A DNA stretch of 64,000 nt from Rhodobacterales bacterium HKCCE4037 (GCA_015689645.1 WVSM01000006.1:186001-250000); one strand, 5' to 3'. Numbered from the stretch's first letter, positions 35,227-45,298 are shown. The notes: generated from the letters alone by a model not told the origin. Translations and numbers: made by a program.

Positions 35227-35910
35227 TCAGGGAAGCTGGCGCGCGGCCTCTTTCCGGGCGAAGGGTTTCAGGCGCGCGCCATGGGCGTCGAGCCAGCCGC
35301 GCACCGCGTCCGGGTCGCGTTTGGACAGGTCGCGCATCCACCACGCGATGGCCTTCTGGATGAACCATTCCGGGTCGTCCGCCAGCCGTTCGGCCCACCC
35401 GAGCACCCGCACGCGCGCCGCCGCCTCGACCGCATCGGGATGCCGCGCCTTGCAGAAGGGCAGGGCGAAGACGAAGGCTGCGCGGCGGGTCCAGAGGTGG
35501 TCGGACGAGGTCCAGCCTTCCAGCACATCCAGCCGCTCCGGCACCTGCACCACGCGCTTCTGGCCGCCTTGCGCCACGGCGTCCGCAATGGCCCAGGAGT
35601 CGAACTGCGGCACCACGCTCACGATCCAATCCCAAGCCAGCCTGTCATCGGGCCGCATCCGCGCCTGCACGAACAGCTTTCCGGCCGCGATCCGCGCTTC
35701 GAAGATGTCGCTCTCCCATAGGCCCTGCGCCAACGCCACCAGGGCTGCCTGGTCTGCCGCCGCCTTGCGCCATTCGGTCGCCAGCGCGCCGGTCACGGCA
35801 TTCGACAGGCCCAAGTATTCGCGGTCCGCCTTGTGATAAGCCGCCATTTCCGCCGCCCGTGCCGGGTCCGCTTCCGCGCGAAGTGCCGCCAGCGCCTCCT
35901 CCACCGTCAC
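35227..35910 (-). CDS. DNA alkylation repair protein (AlkD-like HEAT repeats)
   Basis: Predicted 227 residues from a GTG at 35910 that overlaps the upstream GNAT stop (GTGA). The protein is all-helical and matches the AlkD/AlkC-type superhelix: REYLGLSNAVTGALATEWRK, then repeated helices with DSWAIADAVAQ, LWTRRAAFVFALPF and EWFIQKAIAWWMRDLSKRDP. AlkD enzymes excise N3- and N7-alkylpurines. No helicase or adaptive-response genes are adjacent; it is the last gene of the glmS-GNAT-AlkD run. Confidence 0.85.
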   Translation of the reverse strand: MTVEEALAALRAEADPARAAEMAAYHKADREYLGLSNAVTGALATEWRKAAADQAALVALAQGLWESDIFEARIAAGKLFVQARMRPDDRLAWDWIVSVVPQFDSWAIADAVAQGGQKRVVQVPERLDVLEGWTSSDHLWTRRAAFVFALPFCKARHPDAVEAAARVRVLGWAERLADDPEWFIQKAIAWWMRDLSKRDPDAVRGWLDAHGARLKPFARKEAARQLP

Positions 35911-36497
35911 CGGGGCTTCCCGATCTGCCAGTCGAGGTGGCTGCGCACCGTCGGCCATTCGCTCTTGAGAATCGAATAGCAGGCCGTATCGCGCATTGTG
36001 CCGTTGGGCATTCGCATATGGGCGCGCAGCATGCCGTCGAATTGCGCGCCGAGCCGCTCGATCGCGCGGCGGGATTGCAGGTTCAGGCGATGGGTGCGGA
36101 ACTCGACCGCCTCGCAACCCCACACCTCGAAGGCGTGGCCCAGAAGCAGTCGCTTCGCCTCGGTGTTCAGCGGCCCGCGCTGCGCCGTGGCGCCGACCCA
36201 GGTGGAGCCAATTTCGACCCGGGGCAGGGCGTGGTCGATGTTCATGAAGGTCGTCATGCCGACGGGCCGTGCCGCCGCGTCGAGCAGCGTGAAGGGAAGC
36301 ATGCTGCCCGCCTCGCGCAGCGCCAGCCGCCGGTCGATCTCGGCCGCCATGCCCGCCGCGTCGGGGATCGTCGTGTACCACAGGCGGTGCAGGTCTCCGA
36401 CCGCCTCGGCCAGCGCCGCGCGATGGTCGTGGCTCAGCGGCACCAGCGCGACGTGCTGGCCGCGCAGTTCCAGGTCGAGTGGGCCGAGGCGGCTCAT
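35907..36497 (-). CDS. GNAT family N-acetyltransferase (RimJ/RimL-like)
   Basis: Predicted 196 residues from the ATG at 36497, which overlaps the glmS stop (ATGA). The N-terminus LELRGQHVALVPLSHDHRAAL and the middle VEIGSTWVGATAQRGPLNTEAKRLLLGHAFE are those of RimJ/RimL-type acetyltransferases, followed by RTHRLNLQSRRAIERLGAQFDG. It probably acetylates a protein N-terminus or small amine; substrate unknown. Confidence 0.85.
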   Translation of the reverse strand: MSRLGPLDLELRGQHVALVPLSHDHRAALAEAVGDLHRLWYTTIPDAAGMAAEIDRRLALREAGSMLPFTLLDAAARPVGMTTFMNIDHALPRVEIGSTWVGATAQRGPLNTEAKRLLLGHAFEVWGCEAVEFRTHRLNLQSRRAIERLGAQFDGMLRAHMRMPNGTMRDTACYSILKSEWPTVRSHLDWQIGKPR

Positions 36498-38302
36498 TCC
36501 ACCGTCACCGATTTCGCCAGGTTGCGCGGCTGGTCCACGTCCGTGCCCTTGTGGAGCGCGGTGTGGTAGGCGATCAGCTGCGCCGGAACCGCGTAGAGGA
36601 GCGGCGCGAAAACCGGGTCGATGCGCGGCATGACCAGCGTGTCCCATGTACCGTCCCCGGCCTCCGCCGCGCCATCGGCATCGGTGATCAGCCAGACCTT
36701 GCCGTCGCGCGCCATGACCTCCTGCATGTTGGAAATCGTCTTGTCGAACAGCGCGTCTTTCGGGGCCATGACGATCACCGGGACACTCTTGTCGATCAGG
36801 GCGATGGGGCCGTGCTTGAGCTCGCCACTCGCGTAGCCTTCGGCGTGTATATAGCTGATTTCCTTGAGTTTCAGCGCCCCTTCCATGGCCAGCGGGAACA
36901 TCGCGCCGCGCCCCAGGAACAGGACGGATCGCGCCTCGGCCAGCTTGGCGGTGCGGCGCATGATCGCCTCTTCCTGCGCCAGCGCGAGGTTGATGAGGCC
37001 GGGCAGGCCGCGCAGCACGTTCAGCAATTCGCGCTCCCGCTCCGCGTCGATGCGGCCCCTCTGGCGCGCCGCCATGATCGCCAGATGTGCCAGAGTGCCC
37101 AACTGGTTCATGAAGGCCTTGGTGGAGGCCACTCCGACCTCAACCCCCGCAAGGATCGGCACGATCACGTCGGATTCCCGCGCGATGGAGGATTCCGGCA
37201 CGTTGACCACGGCCACCACATTCGCGGCCTTCTCCTGCACGTAGCGCAGGGCGGCGAGGGTGTCTGCGGTCTCCCCCGACTGGCTGACGAAAATCGCGGT
37301 GGAGGCGGGAGAAACCGGCCCCTCGCGGTAGCGGAACTCGCTGGCGATATCGACATCGCAGGGCAGGCCCGCGAGTTGCTCGAACCAGTATTTCGCAACC
37401 GCGCAGGCGTAATGCGCCGTGCCGCAGGCGACCATGCTGACGCGGTCGGTCTCGGTGAAATCGAGGCCCTCGAGGAGCGTCACCTGCCCGTCGTCGGAAT
37501 ATTGGCTGAGGCAATCGGACAGCACCACCGGCTGTTCGAAAATCTCCTTCGCCATGAAGTGCTTGTGGCCACCCTTGTCGAGGGAGGCGGCCTGCATCGG
37601 AATCGACCGCGTCTCGCGGTTGGCGAGGCGCCCCTCCGCGTCGCGAATCTCGACGCCCTGCCGGGTGACGAAGGCGTAATCGCCCTCTTCAAGATAGGTG
37701 ATCCTGTCCGTCAGCGGCCCAAGCGCAATCGCGTCGGAGCCCACGAACATCTCACCCTCACCATGGCCGATCGCCAGCGGAGAGCCCTTGCGCGCGGCGA
37801 CGATCAGGTCTTCCTCGCCGTCGAACAGGAACGCCAGCGCATAGGCCCCTTCGAGGTGATTGAGCGTTTCCGCCGCAGCATCGCGCGGCGAAAGGCCCTG
37901 GTCCATGAATTCCTCGCAAAGCTGCGCGACGGTCTCGGTGTCGGTCTGCGAGGTGAATTCGCGATGTCTGAGCCGGTCGCGCAGCTCCCGGTAATTCTCG
38001 ATGATGCCATTGTGCACGACCGCGACACGCCCGGCCGTGTGCGGATGCGCGTTTGAGACCGTGGGCTGACCATGGGTCGCCCAACGCGTATGGCCGATGC
38101 CGGATTTGCCCGGCAGCGGGTCATGGACCAGCGCGTCGCTGAGGTTCACCAGCTTGCCAACGGCGCGGCGTCGGTCGAGCTTGCCGTCTTGCACCGTGGC
38201 GATCCCGGCGCTGTCATAACCGCGATATTCCAGCCGCTTGAGGGCCTCGACAAGGGTGGGGGCGACCTCGTGATTGCCCAGAACGCCAACGATGCCACAC
38301 AT
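36494..38302 (-). CDS. glmS: Glutamine--fructose-6-phosphate aminotransferase (isomerizing)
   Basis: A 602-residue two-domain enzyme starting MCGIVGVLG, whose Cys2 is the glutaminase nucleophile. The glutaminase half has GYDSAGIAT, GHTRWATHG and NGIIENYRELR; the C-terminal half holds two SIS domains (SQSGETADTLAALR; GRGAMFPLAMEGALKLKE). It makes glucosamine-6-phosphate for peptidoglycan and LPS. It begins 4 bases after glmU, so glmU-glmS-GNAT-AlkD form one leftward unit. A glmS ribozyme is not expected in this group. Confidence 0.96.
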   Translation of the reverse strand: MCGIVGVLGNHEVAPTLVEALKRLEYRGYDSAGIATVQDGKLDRRRAVGKLVNLSDALVHDPLPGKSGIGHTRWATHGQPTVSNAHPHTAGRVAVVHNGIIENYRELRDRLRHREFTSQTDTETVAQLCEEFMDQGLSPRDAAAETLNHLEGAYALAFLFDGEEDLIVAARKGSPLAIGHGEGEMFVGSDAIALGPLTDRITYLEEGDYAFVTRQGVEIRDAEGRLANRETRSIPMQAASLDKGGHKHFMAKEIFEQPVVLSDCLSQYSDDGQVTLLEGLDFTETDRVSMVACGTAHYACAVAKYWFEQLAGLPCDVDIASEFRYREGPVSPASTAIFVSQSGETADTLAALRYVQEKAANVVAVVNVPESSIARESDVIVPILAGVEVGVASTKAFMNQLGTLAHLAIMAARQRGRIDAERERELLNVLRGLPGLINLALAQEEAIMRRTAKLAEARSVLFLGRGAMFPLAMEGALKLKEISYIHAEGYASGELKHGPIALIDKSVPVIVMAPKDALFDKTISNMQEVMARDGKVWLITDADGAAEAGDGTWDTLVMPRIDPVFAPLLYAVPAQLIAYHTALHKGTDVDQPRNLAKSVTVE

Positions 38303-38306
38303 CGGG

Positions 38307-39665
38307 TTATCCCTTCTTCGCCTTGATCGCGCGCAGCCGGTCCATCAGTTTCACGGCGAGGCCGGGCTTGTTCACCTGTTTCGCCCGCGCCAGCGCCAGC
38401 GCGCCATCGGGCACGTCCTCCGTCACGACAGAGCCGCTGCCCGTCATCGCGCGCGCGCCGATCGTCACCGGGGCGACCAGCATCGTGTCCGAGCCGATGA
38501 AGGCGCCTTCGCCGATCACAGTGCGGTGCTTCATGACGCCGTCGTAATTGCAGGTCACCGTGCCCGCGCCAAGGTTCGCCCGCGCGCCGACGGTCGCGTC
38601 ACCCACGTAGGAGAGGTGGTTCACCTTCGCGCCTTCGCCGATTTCCGCCGCCTTCACCTCGACGAAATTGCCGATCTTCGCGTCGTTGCCGATCTCCGCC
38701 CCGGGACGCAGGCGCGCATAGGGGCCGACCACCGCACCGGCGCTGACGTGGCAGCCTTCGAGGTGGCTGAAGGCGCGGATGCGGGCCTCGGATTCGACGG
38801 TCACATCGGGGCCGAAGACGACGTTCGGCTCGATCTCCGCATCGCGGCCCACGTAGGTGTCGAGCGCGAAGAAGACCGTGTCGGGGGCCTGCATGGTGAC
38901 ACCGTTCTCCAGCATCTCGGCCCGGCGCAGCGCCTGGAAATGCGCCTCCGCGCGGGCGAGTTCGGTGCGGGAGTTGATGCCGAGCGTCTCGGCCTCGTCG
39001 CAGACCACCGCCGTCGCGGTCAGGCCACTGGCGCTGGCCAATGCCGGCACGTCCGTCAGGTAGTATTCACCGTTGGCATTGTCGTTGCCGACCTTTCGCA
39101 GCGTGTCGATCAACACGCCTGCATCGGCGCAGAGAAGTCCGGAATTACAAAGGGTTATCGCCCGTTCTTCATCAGTCGCATCCTTGTGCTCGACGATCCT
39201 TTGCAGAATGTCGCCCTCCATCACCAGCCGCCCGTAACCGGTCGGGTCGGCCGACTCGAAGCCGAGCATCACGATGTCATGTCTGTCCCGCGCCGCAAGC
39301 ATGGCATCCAGCGTTTCGGGCCGGATGAAGGGCGTGTCCGCGTAAAGCACCACCACGTCGCCCTCGAACCCTTCCAGCGCGTCGGCGGCTTGCAGGACGG
39401 CATGTCCGGTGCCCAGTTGCTCGGCTTGGCGCACGGCGATGGCCTCGGGTGCGATGTCCGCAAGCGCGGCCTCGACCGCTTCTGCCCCATGGCCGGTCAC
39501 GACGATGATGCGCGCGGGCTCCAACGGCGCGGCGGAGGCGAGCGCATGGGCCAGCAAGGGCGCCTGTCCAAGCGGGTGCAGGGGCTTCGGAAGGTCGGAA
39601 TTCATCCGCGTGCCCGCACCGGCGGCCAGCACCACGAGGGCGAGGGGTCGAGATCGTGCCTGCAT
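38307..39665 (-). CDS. glmU: Bifunctional GlmU, UDP-N-acetylglucosamine synthesis
   Basis: A 452-residue protein. The N-terminal uridylyltransferase has LAAGAGTRMNSDLPKPLHPLG and GTGHAVLQA; the C-terminal left-handed beta helix has hexapeptide repeats from about residue 250 (VVFGPDVTVESEARIRAF, NFVEVKAAEIGEGAKVNHLSYVGDATVG). It acetylates glucosamine-1-phosphate and couples it to UTP. (The repeats continue past the segments quoted.) Gene order glmU-glmS makes a cell-wall precursor operon; the HAD gene starts divergently 125 bases away. Confidence 0.96.
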   Translation of the reverse strand: MQARSRPLALVVLAAGAGTRMNSDLPKPLHPLGQAPLLAHALASAAPLEPARIIVVTGHGAEAVEAALADIAPEAIAVRQAEQLGTGHAVLQAADALEGFEGDVVVLYADTPFIRPETLDAMLAARDRHDIVMLGFESADPTGYGRLVMEGDILQRIVEHKDATDEERAITLCNSGLLCADAGVLIDTLRKVGNDNANGEYYLTDVPALASASGLTATAVVCDEAETLGINSRTELARAEAHFQALRRAEMLENGVTMQAPDTVFFALDTYVGRDAEIEPNVVFGPDVTVESEARIRAFSHLEGCHVSAGAVVGPYARLRPGAEIGNDAKIGNFVEVKAAEIGEGAKVNHLSYVGDATVGARANLGAGTVTCNYDGVMKHRTVIGEGAFIGSDTMLVAPVTIGARAMTGSGSVVTEDVPDGALALARAKQVNKPGLAVKLMDRLRAIKAKKG

Positions 39666-39790
39666 GTAACGCCTTTCCTTCGCGTTTTCTGCCTATTAAC
39701 CAACGGACGCGGCGTGGCATAGCCCTCAGCCGTTCAATTTGGCCGTCAGCCTGTAACAGGATTGCGCGGAAACCTGCCGAAAGGGGCCAC

Positions 39791-40456
39791 ATGCGAAGCG
39801 TGATTTTCGATCTGGACGGGACGCTGGCCGATACGGCGGGCGACCTGATCGCGGCGGCGAACGCGGCGCTCGCGCGGCTTGGCCATCCGCCGCAGCTTGT
39901 CATGGGGCAGGACGACGCGACGGCCTTCGCGGGCGGGCGCGCCATGTTGCGGCTGGCGGCCGAACGGCTCGGGATCGCGGATGCGGAGGGGCTGGCCGAC
40001 GCGGGCTATCAACCGCTGCTCGACGCTTACGGGGCCGAGATCGACACCCACACGGTGCTTTATCCCGGCACGCTCGCCGCCGTGGACCGGCTGCGCGCGG
40101 CGGGACATCTTACCGGCATCTGCACCAACAAGCCCGAGGGGCTGGCCGTCACGCTGATCGAACGGCTCGGCCTGACGGCGCGTTTCCCGGCACTGATCGG
40201 CGCGGATACCCTGCCGGTGCGCAAACCCGACCCTGCCCCGCTGCTTGAGACGATTGCGCGCCTTGGCGGAACGCCTGACAGGGCCGTGCTGATCGGCGAC
40301 ACGATCACCGACCGCAAGACCGCCGCCGCCGCGGGAATTCCCTGCATTCTGGTCACTTTCGGCCCGACGGGCCGCGCGGTGGCCGACCTCGAGCCGGAGG
40401 CGCTGCTGGATCACTACGACAAGCTTGACGCCGTGCTCGACCAACTCCTCCATTGA
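39791..40456 (+). CDS. gph: HAD-IA hydrolase, phosphoglycolate phosphatase-like
   Basis: Predicted 221 residues from the ATG at 39791, preceded by AAGGGG. Motif I FDLDGTLADT (catalytic Asp6 and Asp8), motif II ICTNKPEG, motif III KPDPAPL and motif IV GDTITDRKTA are in order. Cap-domain type and the TNKP segment fit phosphoglycolate phosphatase, which removes 2-phosphoglycolate; other small phosphosugars remain possible. It is followed 31 bases later by the DegT/DnrJ aminotransferase and is probably cotranscribed with it. Confidence 0.85.
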   Translation: MRSVIFDLDGTLADTAGDLIAAANAALARLGHPPQLVMGQDDATAFAGGRAMLRLAAERLGIADAEGLADAGYQPLLDAYGAEIDTHTVLYPGTLAAVDRLRAAGHLTGICTNKPEGLAVTLIERLGLTARFPALIGADTLPVRKPDPAPLLETIARLGGTPDRAVLIGDTITDRKTAAAAGIPCILVTFGPTGRAVADLEPEALLDHYDKLDAVLDQLLH

Positions 40457-40487
40457 CGAAATCGCCCGCGCGCAGGAAGTTCCGACC

Positions 40488-41696
40488 ATGAACAAATCCG
40501 TCTTCACCGGAAACTTCACCCAGCAAGAGCCGATCCCCGAAGTGGCGATCGAGGCCGCCGTCGCGGTCATGCGTTCGGGCCGGCTGCACCGTTACAACAC
40601 CGCGCCGGGCGAGGCGGGCGAAACCGCGCTGCTCGAGAAGGATTTCGCGGCCTACACCGGTGCGAAATACTGCCTCGCCGTGGCCTCCGGCGGCTATGCG
40701 ATCGGCGCGGCGCTGCGGGCCGTGGGGGTGGGGCCGGGCGACAAGGTGCTGACCAACGGCTTCACGCTGGCCCCGGTGCCGGGCGCCATCGCGGCGGTGA
40801 ACGCCGTGCCCGTCTTCGTGGAGGTGACCGAGAGCTTGGTGATCGACCTCGATGACCTCGCCGCCAAGATCGAAAGCTCCGGCGCGAGGGTCCTGCTGCT
40901 CAGCCACATGCGCGGGCACCTGTGCGACATGGATCGCTGCATGGAGATCTGTGACGCCACCGGTGTCGCCGTGATCGAGGATTGCGCCCATACCATGGGC
41001 GGTGCATGGCGCGGCGTGCCATCGGGGCGGCACGGATTGGTCGCCTGCTACTCGACCCAGACCTACAAGCACATCAATTCCGGCGAGGGCGGGTTGCTGA
41101 TCTCCGATGACGACGAGGTCATGGCAAAAGCCGTTATGTTGTCGGGTTCCTACATGCTTTATGGCAAGAACGGCGCTGCTCCGCCTGTGGATACATTCGA
41201 AAAGGTCAAGTACGTGACGCCGAATGTATCGGGCCGGATGGACAATCTGCGCGCCGCGATCCTGCGTCCGCAGCTGGCCGACCTGCCCGCCCAGATCGAG
41301 CGCTGGAACACGCTCTATCGCACGGTGGAGGAGGGGTTGCGCAACACGCCCGGCCTTCAGGTGATCGAACGGCCCGAGGAGGAGGACATCGTCGGCTCGT
41401 CGATCCAGTTCCTTCTGCCGGGCGCCTCGCCCGAAGCGGTGCAATCCGTCGTTGCCGCCTGCGGCGCGCGGGGGGTGGAGTTGAAATGGTTCGGAGCGGC
41501 GGAGCCGGTGGCCTTCACCTCGCGCTACGACAGCTGGCGCTATGCCCCGGCCCAGAGCCTGCCGAAGACCGACCGCATCCTGGCAGGACTTCTGGACATG
41601 CGCCTGCCGCTGACCTTCTCCGTCGCCGATGCGGCCCTTCTGGCAGAGATCATCCGCGACGAGGTGATGACCGGATTGCCCCAGGCCGCCGAGTAG
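40488..41696 (+). CDS. DegT/DnrJ/EryC1/StrS-type PLP aminotransferase
   Basis: Predicted 402 residues from the ATG at 40488, with AGGAAG upstream. Fold-type I PLP enzyme: GRLHRYNTAPGE start, DKVLTNGFTLAPV, VIEDCAHTMGG (Asp165 binds PLP), and the catalytic Lys194 in STQTYKHINSGEGG. Family members transaminate nucleotide-linked keto-sugars or make amino-sugar precursors; no dehydratase or glycosyltransferase partner is seen, so the substrate is unknown. The stop is followed by a hairpin shared with the converging outer-membrane gene. Confidence 0.85.
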   Translation: MNKSVFTGNFTQQEPIPEVAIEAAVAVMRSGRLHRYNTAPGEAGETALLEKDFAAYTGAKYCLAVASGGYAIGAALRAVGVGPGDKVLTNGFTLAPVPGAIAAVNAVPVFVEVTESLVIDLDDLAAKIESSGARVLLLSHMRGHLCDMDRCMEICDATGVAVIEDCAHTMGGAWRGVPSGRHGLVACYSTQTYKHINSGEGGLLISDDDEVMAKAVMLSGSYMLYGKNGAAPPVDTFEKVKYVTPNVSGRMDNLRAAILRPQLADLPAQIERWNTLYRTVEEGLRNTPGLQVIERPEEEDIVGSSIQFLLPGASPEAVQSVVAACGARGVELKWFGAAEPVAFTSRYDSWRYAPAQSLPKTDRILAGLLDMRLPLTFSVADAALLAEIIRDEVMTGLPQAAE

Positions 41697-41712
41697 GGAC
41701 GGGAACAGAAAA

Positions 41713-41730
41713 GGCGGCCCGCAGGCCGCC
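41713..41730 (-). terminator. Terminator between DegT-type and outer-membrane genes
   Basis: GGCGGCC-CGCA-GGCCGCC (41713-41730) is preceded by AAAA (41709-41712) on the plus strand, giving a stem plus T4 on the minus strand after the outer-membrane protein gene. Confidence 0.65.
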
Positions 41731-41755
41731 CGAATTCACCGACAGGTTGCGGCTT

Positions 41756-42337
41756 TCAGAAGTGCAGCGCCACACCCAGGCCAACCGCGTTGGCGTCGAT
41801 CTGTTCGCCGGCGGAGCCGCCGGCAATAGTGCCGGGATCGGGGTTCATGTGAGTGGAGGTGTAATCCAGACGGACCGACACGTTATCGACAAGCAGCATT
41901 TCGAGACCGATGCCATATACCAGACCGTCAGCAGTGCCGTCTGCCGTGGTGCCCTGCCCGGTGTATTGGACACTCTGATAGCCGACCGAACCGTAGACCA
42001 GCGCATTACCAAGCGCATAGCCACCGCGTACGCGCGCGTTCAGCACACGCTCGAATTCGAAATCTGCGGCGCCGAGAGTTGTCTGGAACGACGCCGGGCC
42101 GGAGAAGCCGACTTCAGCGCCGATGACGAAATTGTCGCCGATGCCGTAGTTGTAGCCGCCGTAGGCACCGAACCCGGTGCCTTCCTGAAGCGGTGTAGGC
42201 GCCGTGGAATTGTCAAATTCCGGCGAGATGATGTTCGTCGCAAAACCCGCGTAGAAGCCCGTCCACTGGCTGGCATCCTGAGCGGAGGCTCCGGTGGCGG
42301 CAAGTGCGGCTGTGATGGTCAAAGCTGCGAGGCGCAT
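41756..42337 (-). CDS. Outer-membrane beta-barrel protein
   Basis: A 193-residue protein with a signal peptide (about 1-19, cut after ASAQ) and alternating beta strands such as GFYAGFATNIIS, GFGAYGGYNYGI, NFVIGAEVGFSG, ARVRGGYAL and VSVRLDYTSTHM, ending in an aromatic Phe (GLGVALHF), the signal for the BAM assembly machine. It belongs to the small OmpA-like/porin-like 8-strand barrel group. Function (structural, adhesion or permeability) is unknown. It is divergent from a secreted protein gene. Confidence 0.82.
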   Translation of the reverse strand: MRLAALTITAALAATGASAQDASQWTGFYAGFATNIISPEFDNSTAPTPLQEGTGFGAYGGYNYGIGDNFVIGAEVGFSGPASFQTTLGAADFEFERVLNARVRGGYALGNALVYGSVGYQSVQYTGQGTTADGTADGLVYGIGLEMLLVDNVSVRLDYTSTHMNPDPGTIAGGSAGEQIDANAVGLGVALHF

Positions 42338-42494
42338 GGCAGGTCCTGATAGAGTCGGGCAAGTCGTACCCCGTTTCGGTTACCATAGCGTCTACGCGGC
42401 CGGGGCGAAAGGTAGGGAGGGCAGGCAATTGACCGCAGTGCACCTTTTTGGTGACAGTTCGGCAGGTTCACGCTGATTTCTCCGGAGGGATTCC

Positions 42495-42932
42495 ATGAAG
42501 CGACTTGTTATCACGGCCTTTTTCACACTGTCCGCCGCCGCGCCTGCGCTGGCCGACTGGCAATACGACCCATCCATCGCGCCCGCCGGTATGGCCAGCG
42601 GAAACGGAGCCTCGACCGGCCTTGCCGTGTCCTGCGGGAACGGCGGTCTCCCTGCCTTTGAAATCACCGGCTACACGCTGGGGAACCCGCAAGAGGATTT
42701 CGTTCTGCAGATCGACGCCAACCCTGAGGATCTCTACTTCGCCGATTGCCAGGGGACGCGGTGCCTGCTGGACATGGACACGATGGAACGGGCGCAGAGC
42801 TTCATGGCGCAGTTGCGGGCGGGATCGGTGCTGAGTGTCGGACTCTACAGGCGGGGGTCGCTCGACAGCATCCCGTTGGCCGGATCGTCCGCGGCGCTGG
42901 ATCAACTCTCCGCCCGCGGCTGCGGCTTTTAA
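42495..42932 (+). CDS. Secreted protein of unknown function
   Basis: A 145-residue protein with a signal peptide (about 1-20, cut after PALA). The mature part has four Cys ([16 protein letters not shown] and a terminal GCGF) that could form two disulfides. No domain is recognised with confidence. Its stop overlaps the converging pyrG stop by 4 bases. An upstream GGAGGG sits 6 bases before the start. Confidence 0.7.
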   Translation: MKRLVITAFFTLSAAAPALADWQYDPSIAPAGMASGNGASTGLAVSCGNGGLPAFEITGYTLGNPQEDFVLQIDANPEDLYFADCQGTRCLLDMDTMERAQSFMAQLRAGSVLSVGLYRRGSLDSIPLAGSSAALDQLSARGCGF

Positions 42933-44572
42933 ACGAGGCGCGAGTTCTCCTTCGCGGCGCGCACGAAATCGCGAAACAGCGGGTGCGGCGCGAAGGGTTT
43001 CGACTTCAGCTCCGGGTGGAACTGCACGCCGATGAACCACGGGTGATCCTTCACCTCGACGATCTCGGGCAGGCGGCCATCGGGACTCATCCCCGAGAAG
43101 ATCAGGCCCTGGTCTTCCAGCGCCTCGCGATACTTGATGTCGACCTCGTATCGGTGGCGGTGGCGTTCCTCGATCGCGGTCGTGCCATAGGCTTCGGCCA
43201 CCTTTGAGCCTTCCGTCAGCACCGCGTCATAGGCGCCAAGGCGCATGGTGCCGCCCTTGTCGTCGGTCACCTTGCGTTCGACCTTGTGGTTGCCCTGCAC
43301 CCATTCCTTGAGGTGGTAAACCACGGGCGTGAAACGCTTTTTCCCGGCCTCGTGGTCGAATTCCTCGGATCCCGCATCGCCAAGGTCGGCGAGGTTGCGG
43401 GCCGCTTCGATCACGGCCATCTGCATGCCGAGACAGATGCCGAGGTAGGGCACCTGCTTTTCCCGCGCGAATTGCGCGGCCTTGATCTTGCCTTCCGTCC
43501 CGCGCTCGCCGAAGCCGCCGGGCACGAGGATGGCGTGAAATCCTTCGAGATGCGGCGCCACGTCTTCACGCTCGAAAATCTCGGCATCGACCCATTCGAC
43601 CTTCACCTTCACGCGGTTGGCCATGCCGCCGTGGGTCAGCGCCTCGGCAATCGACTTGTAGGCATCTTCGAGCTGCGTGTACTTGCCGACGATGGCGACC
43701 TTCACCTCACCTTCGGGGTTGTTGATCCGGTCGGCGACGTCTTCCCAGATGGTTAAATCGGGCTTCGGCGCGGGGCTGATCTGGAAGGCGTCGAGAACGG
43801 CCTGATCGAGTCCCTCGCGGTGGTAGGCCAGCGGTGCCTCGTAGATCGACTTGAGGTCCTGCGCGGCGATCACGGCGTCGGGGCGCACGTTGCAGAACAG
43901 CGCCAGCTTCTCACGCTCCTTCTCGGGGATCGGACCCTCGGAGCGGCAGACGAGGAGGTCGGGCGCAAGGCCGATGGAGCGCAATTCCTTGACCGAGTGC
44001 TGCGTCGGCTTGGTCTTCAGCTCGCCCGAGGCGGCGATATAGGGCAGCAGCGTCAGGTGCATCAGCACGCATTGTCCGCGCGGCTTTTCCTGGATGAACT
44101 GGCGGATCGCCTCGAAGAAGGGCAGGCCTTCGATATCGCCGACGGTACCGCCGATCTCGCAGAGCATGAAATCGACCTCATCCTCGCCGATGGCGATGAA
44201 ATCCTTGATCTCGTTGGTGACGTGCGGAATCACCTGGATCGTTTTTCCGAGGTAATCGCCGCGCCGCTCCTTCTCGAGCACCGAGGTATAGATGCGCCCC
44301 GACGACACGGAATCGGTCTTGCGGGCGGGCACGCCGGTGAAGCGTTCGTAATGGCCGAGGTCGAGGTCGGTCTCAGCCCCGTCGTCGGTGACGAAGACTT
44401 CGCCATGTTCGAACGGGCTCATCGTGCCGGGGTCGACGTTCAGGTAAGGGTCGAGCTTGCGCAGCCGCACCGAGAAGCCGCGTGCCTGCAACAGCGCGCC
44501 CAAAGCGGCCGATGCCAAACCCTTGCCGAGCGACGACACGACGCCGCCGGTGATGAATATGAATCGTGCCAT
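42929..44572 (-). CDS. pyrG: CTP synthase
   Basis: Predicted 547 residues from the ATG at 44572 ([18 protein letters not shown]); 21 codons upstream are not supported. The synthetase half has [13 protein letters not shown] and [21 protein letters not shown] with the ATP/UTP sites; the glutaminase half has [16 protein letters not shown] (catalytic Cys) and VQFHPEL (His, Glu). It makes CTP from UTP and glutamine. (The first long motif is read as two parts, [10 protein letters not shown] and [10 protein letters not shown].) Downstream of secG in the same direction, separated by a terminator. Confidence 0.97.
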   Translation of the reverse strand: MARFIFITGGVVSSLGKGLASAALGALLQARGFSVRLRKLDPYLNVDPGTMSPFEHGEVFVTDDGAETDLDLGHYERFTGVPARKTDSVSSGRIYTSVLEKERRGDYLGKTIQVIPHVTNEIKDFIAIGEDEVDFMLCEIGGTVGDIEGLPFFEAIRQFIQEKPRGQCVLMHLTLLPYIAASGELKTKPTQHSVKELRSIGLAPDLLVCRSEGPIPEKEREKLALFCNVRPDAVIAAQDLKSIYEAPLAYHREGLDQAVLDAFQISPAPKPDLTIWEDVADRINNPEGEVKVAIVGKYTQLEDAYKSIAEALTHGGMANRVKVKVEWVDAEIFEREDVAPHLEGFHAILVPGGFGERGTEGKIKAAQFAREKQVPYLGICLGMQMAVIEAARNLADLGDAGSEEFDHEAGKKRFTPVVYHLKEWVQGNHKVERKVTDDKGGTMRLGAYDAVLTEGSKVAEAYGTTAIEERHRHRYEVDIKYREALEDQGLIFSGMSPDGRLPEIVEVKDHPWFIGVQFHPELKSKPFAPHPLFRDFVRAAKENSRLV

Positions 44573-44717
44573 GCCCGAAGTCCCCCGTGCGGATGGTTCG
44601 TCGCCCGATGGCGGCCCATCCATGTCTCTTGTCACGGGATTTGAGGATACCCGGATTCGGACAAATTAGACAAGGTCAGGCGCGGCCAAAAAGCCAATAT
44701 CGTGTGGAAAAAGAAAA

Positions 44718-44741
44718 AAGCCACCCCAGATCGGGTGGCTT
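44718..44741 (-). terminator. Rho-independent terminator of secG
   Basis: On the minus strand AAGCCACCC pairs with GGGTGGCTT (9 bp, 6-base loop), followed by a T run (A run at 44711-44719 on the plus strand). It lies just after the secG stop at 44750 and separates it from pyrG. Confidence 0.8.
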
Positions 44742-44749
44742 CGCTCAGG

Positions 44750-45124
44750 TCACTCGACCGGCGGAAGGGCCGGGCTGTCGCCGTCGATCGGCGGCAGGAG
44801 CGAGTCGACCGGGCCAAGGCCGGTGTCGCCGTCGCTGGCGCCGGTTCCGCTTTCCTCGGCCGGCGGAAGGCCGCCAAGGGTGTCGAGAAGCGAGGAATCG
44901 GCCGAATTCTGCGCCGCGATCACCGTCAGGGTGATCGAGGTGGCGAGGAACGCGATCGCGAAGGCCCAGGTCAGCTTGCCAAGCGCCGTGGCCGCTTGCC
45001 GGCCCGTCATCACGCCGCCGCCACCGCCCATGCCGAGGCCGCCGCCTTCGGAACGTTGCAACAGGACAACGCCGATCAGGCAGACCGCGAGGATCAGATG
45101 GATGACGAGGATGATGTTTTCCAT
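44750..45124 (-). CDS. secG: Preprotein translocase subunit SecG
   Basis: Predicted 124 residues from the ATG at 45124 with GGAAGAGAG upstream. Two membrane segments (about 2-20 and 50-72) flank the conserved LLQRSEGGGLGMGGGGG; the Pro/Gly/Asp-rich tail is typical for alphaproteobacteria. SecG assists SecYE in protein export. tpiA, often next to secG elsewhere, is not here; pyrG follows, a frequent neighbour in Rhodobacterales. Confidence 0.93.
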   Translation of the reverse strand: MENIILVIHLILAVCLIGVVLLQRSEGGGLGMGGGGGVMTGRQAATALGKLTWAFAIAFLATSITLTVIAAQNSADSSLLDTLGGLPPAEESGTGASDGDTGLGPVDSLLPPIDGDSPALPPVE

Positions 45125-45298
45125 GGTCGTTCTCTCTTCCAATCGGCCGGTATCCCGATCCGCGCCTCACTTATGGGATGCGACAGCGAGCCGCAAGGCC
45201 TTCGCGGCGTCCCTTCGTGGGATGCGTGTTCGGCGTTCCCCCTGACCGTTTCACAGGAAACGGATTTTTGCAATTTCGCCACTGCAGCGGGATTTTCC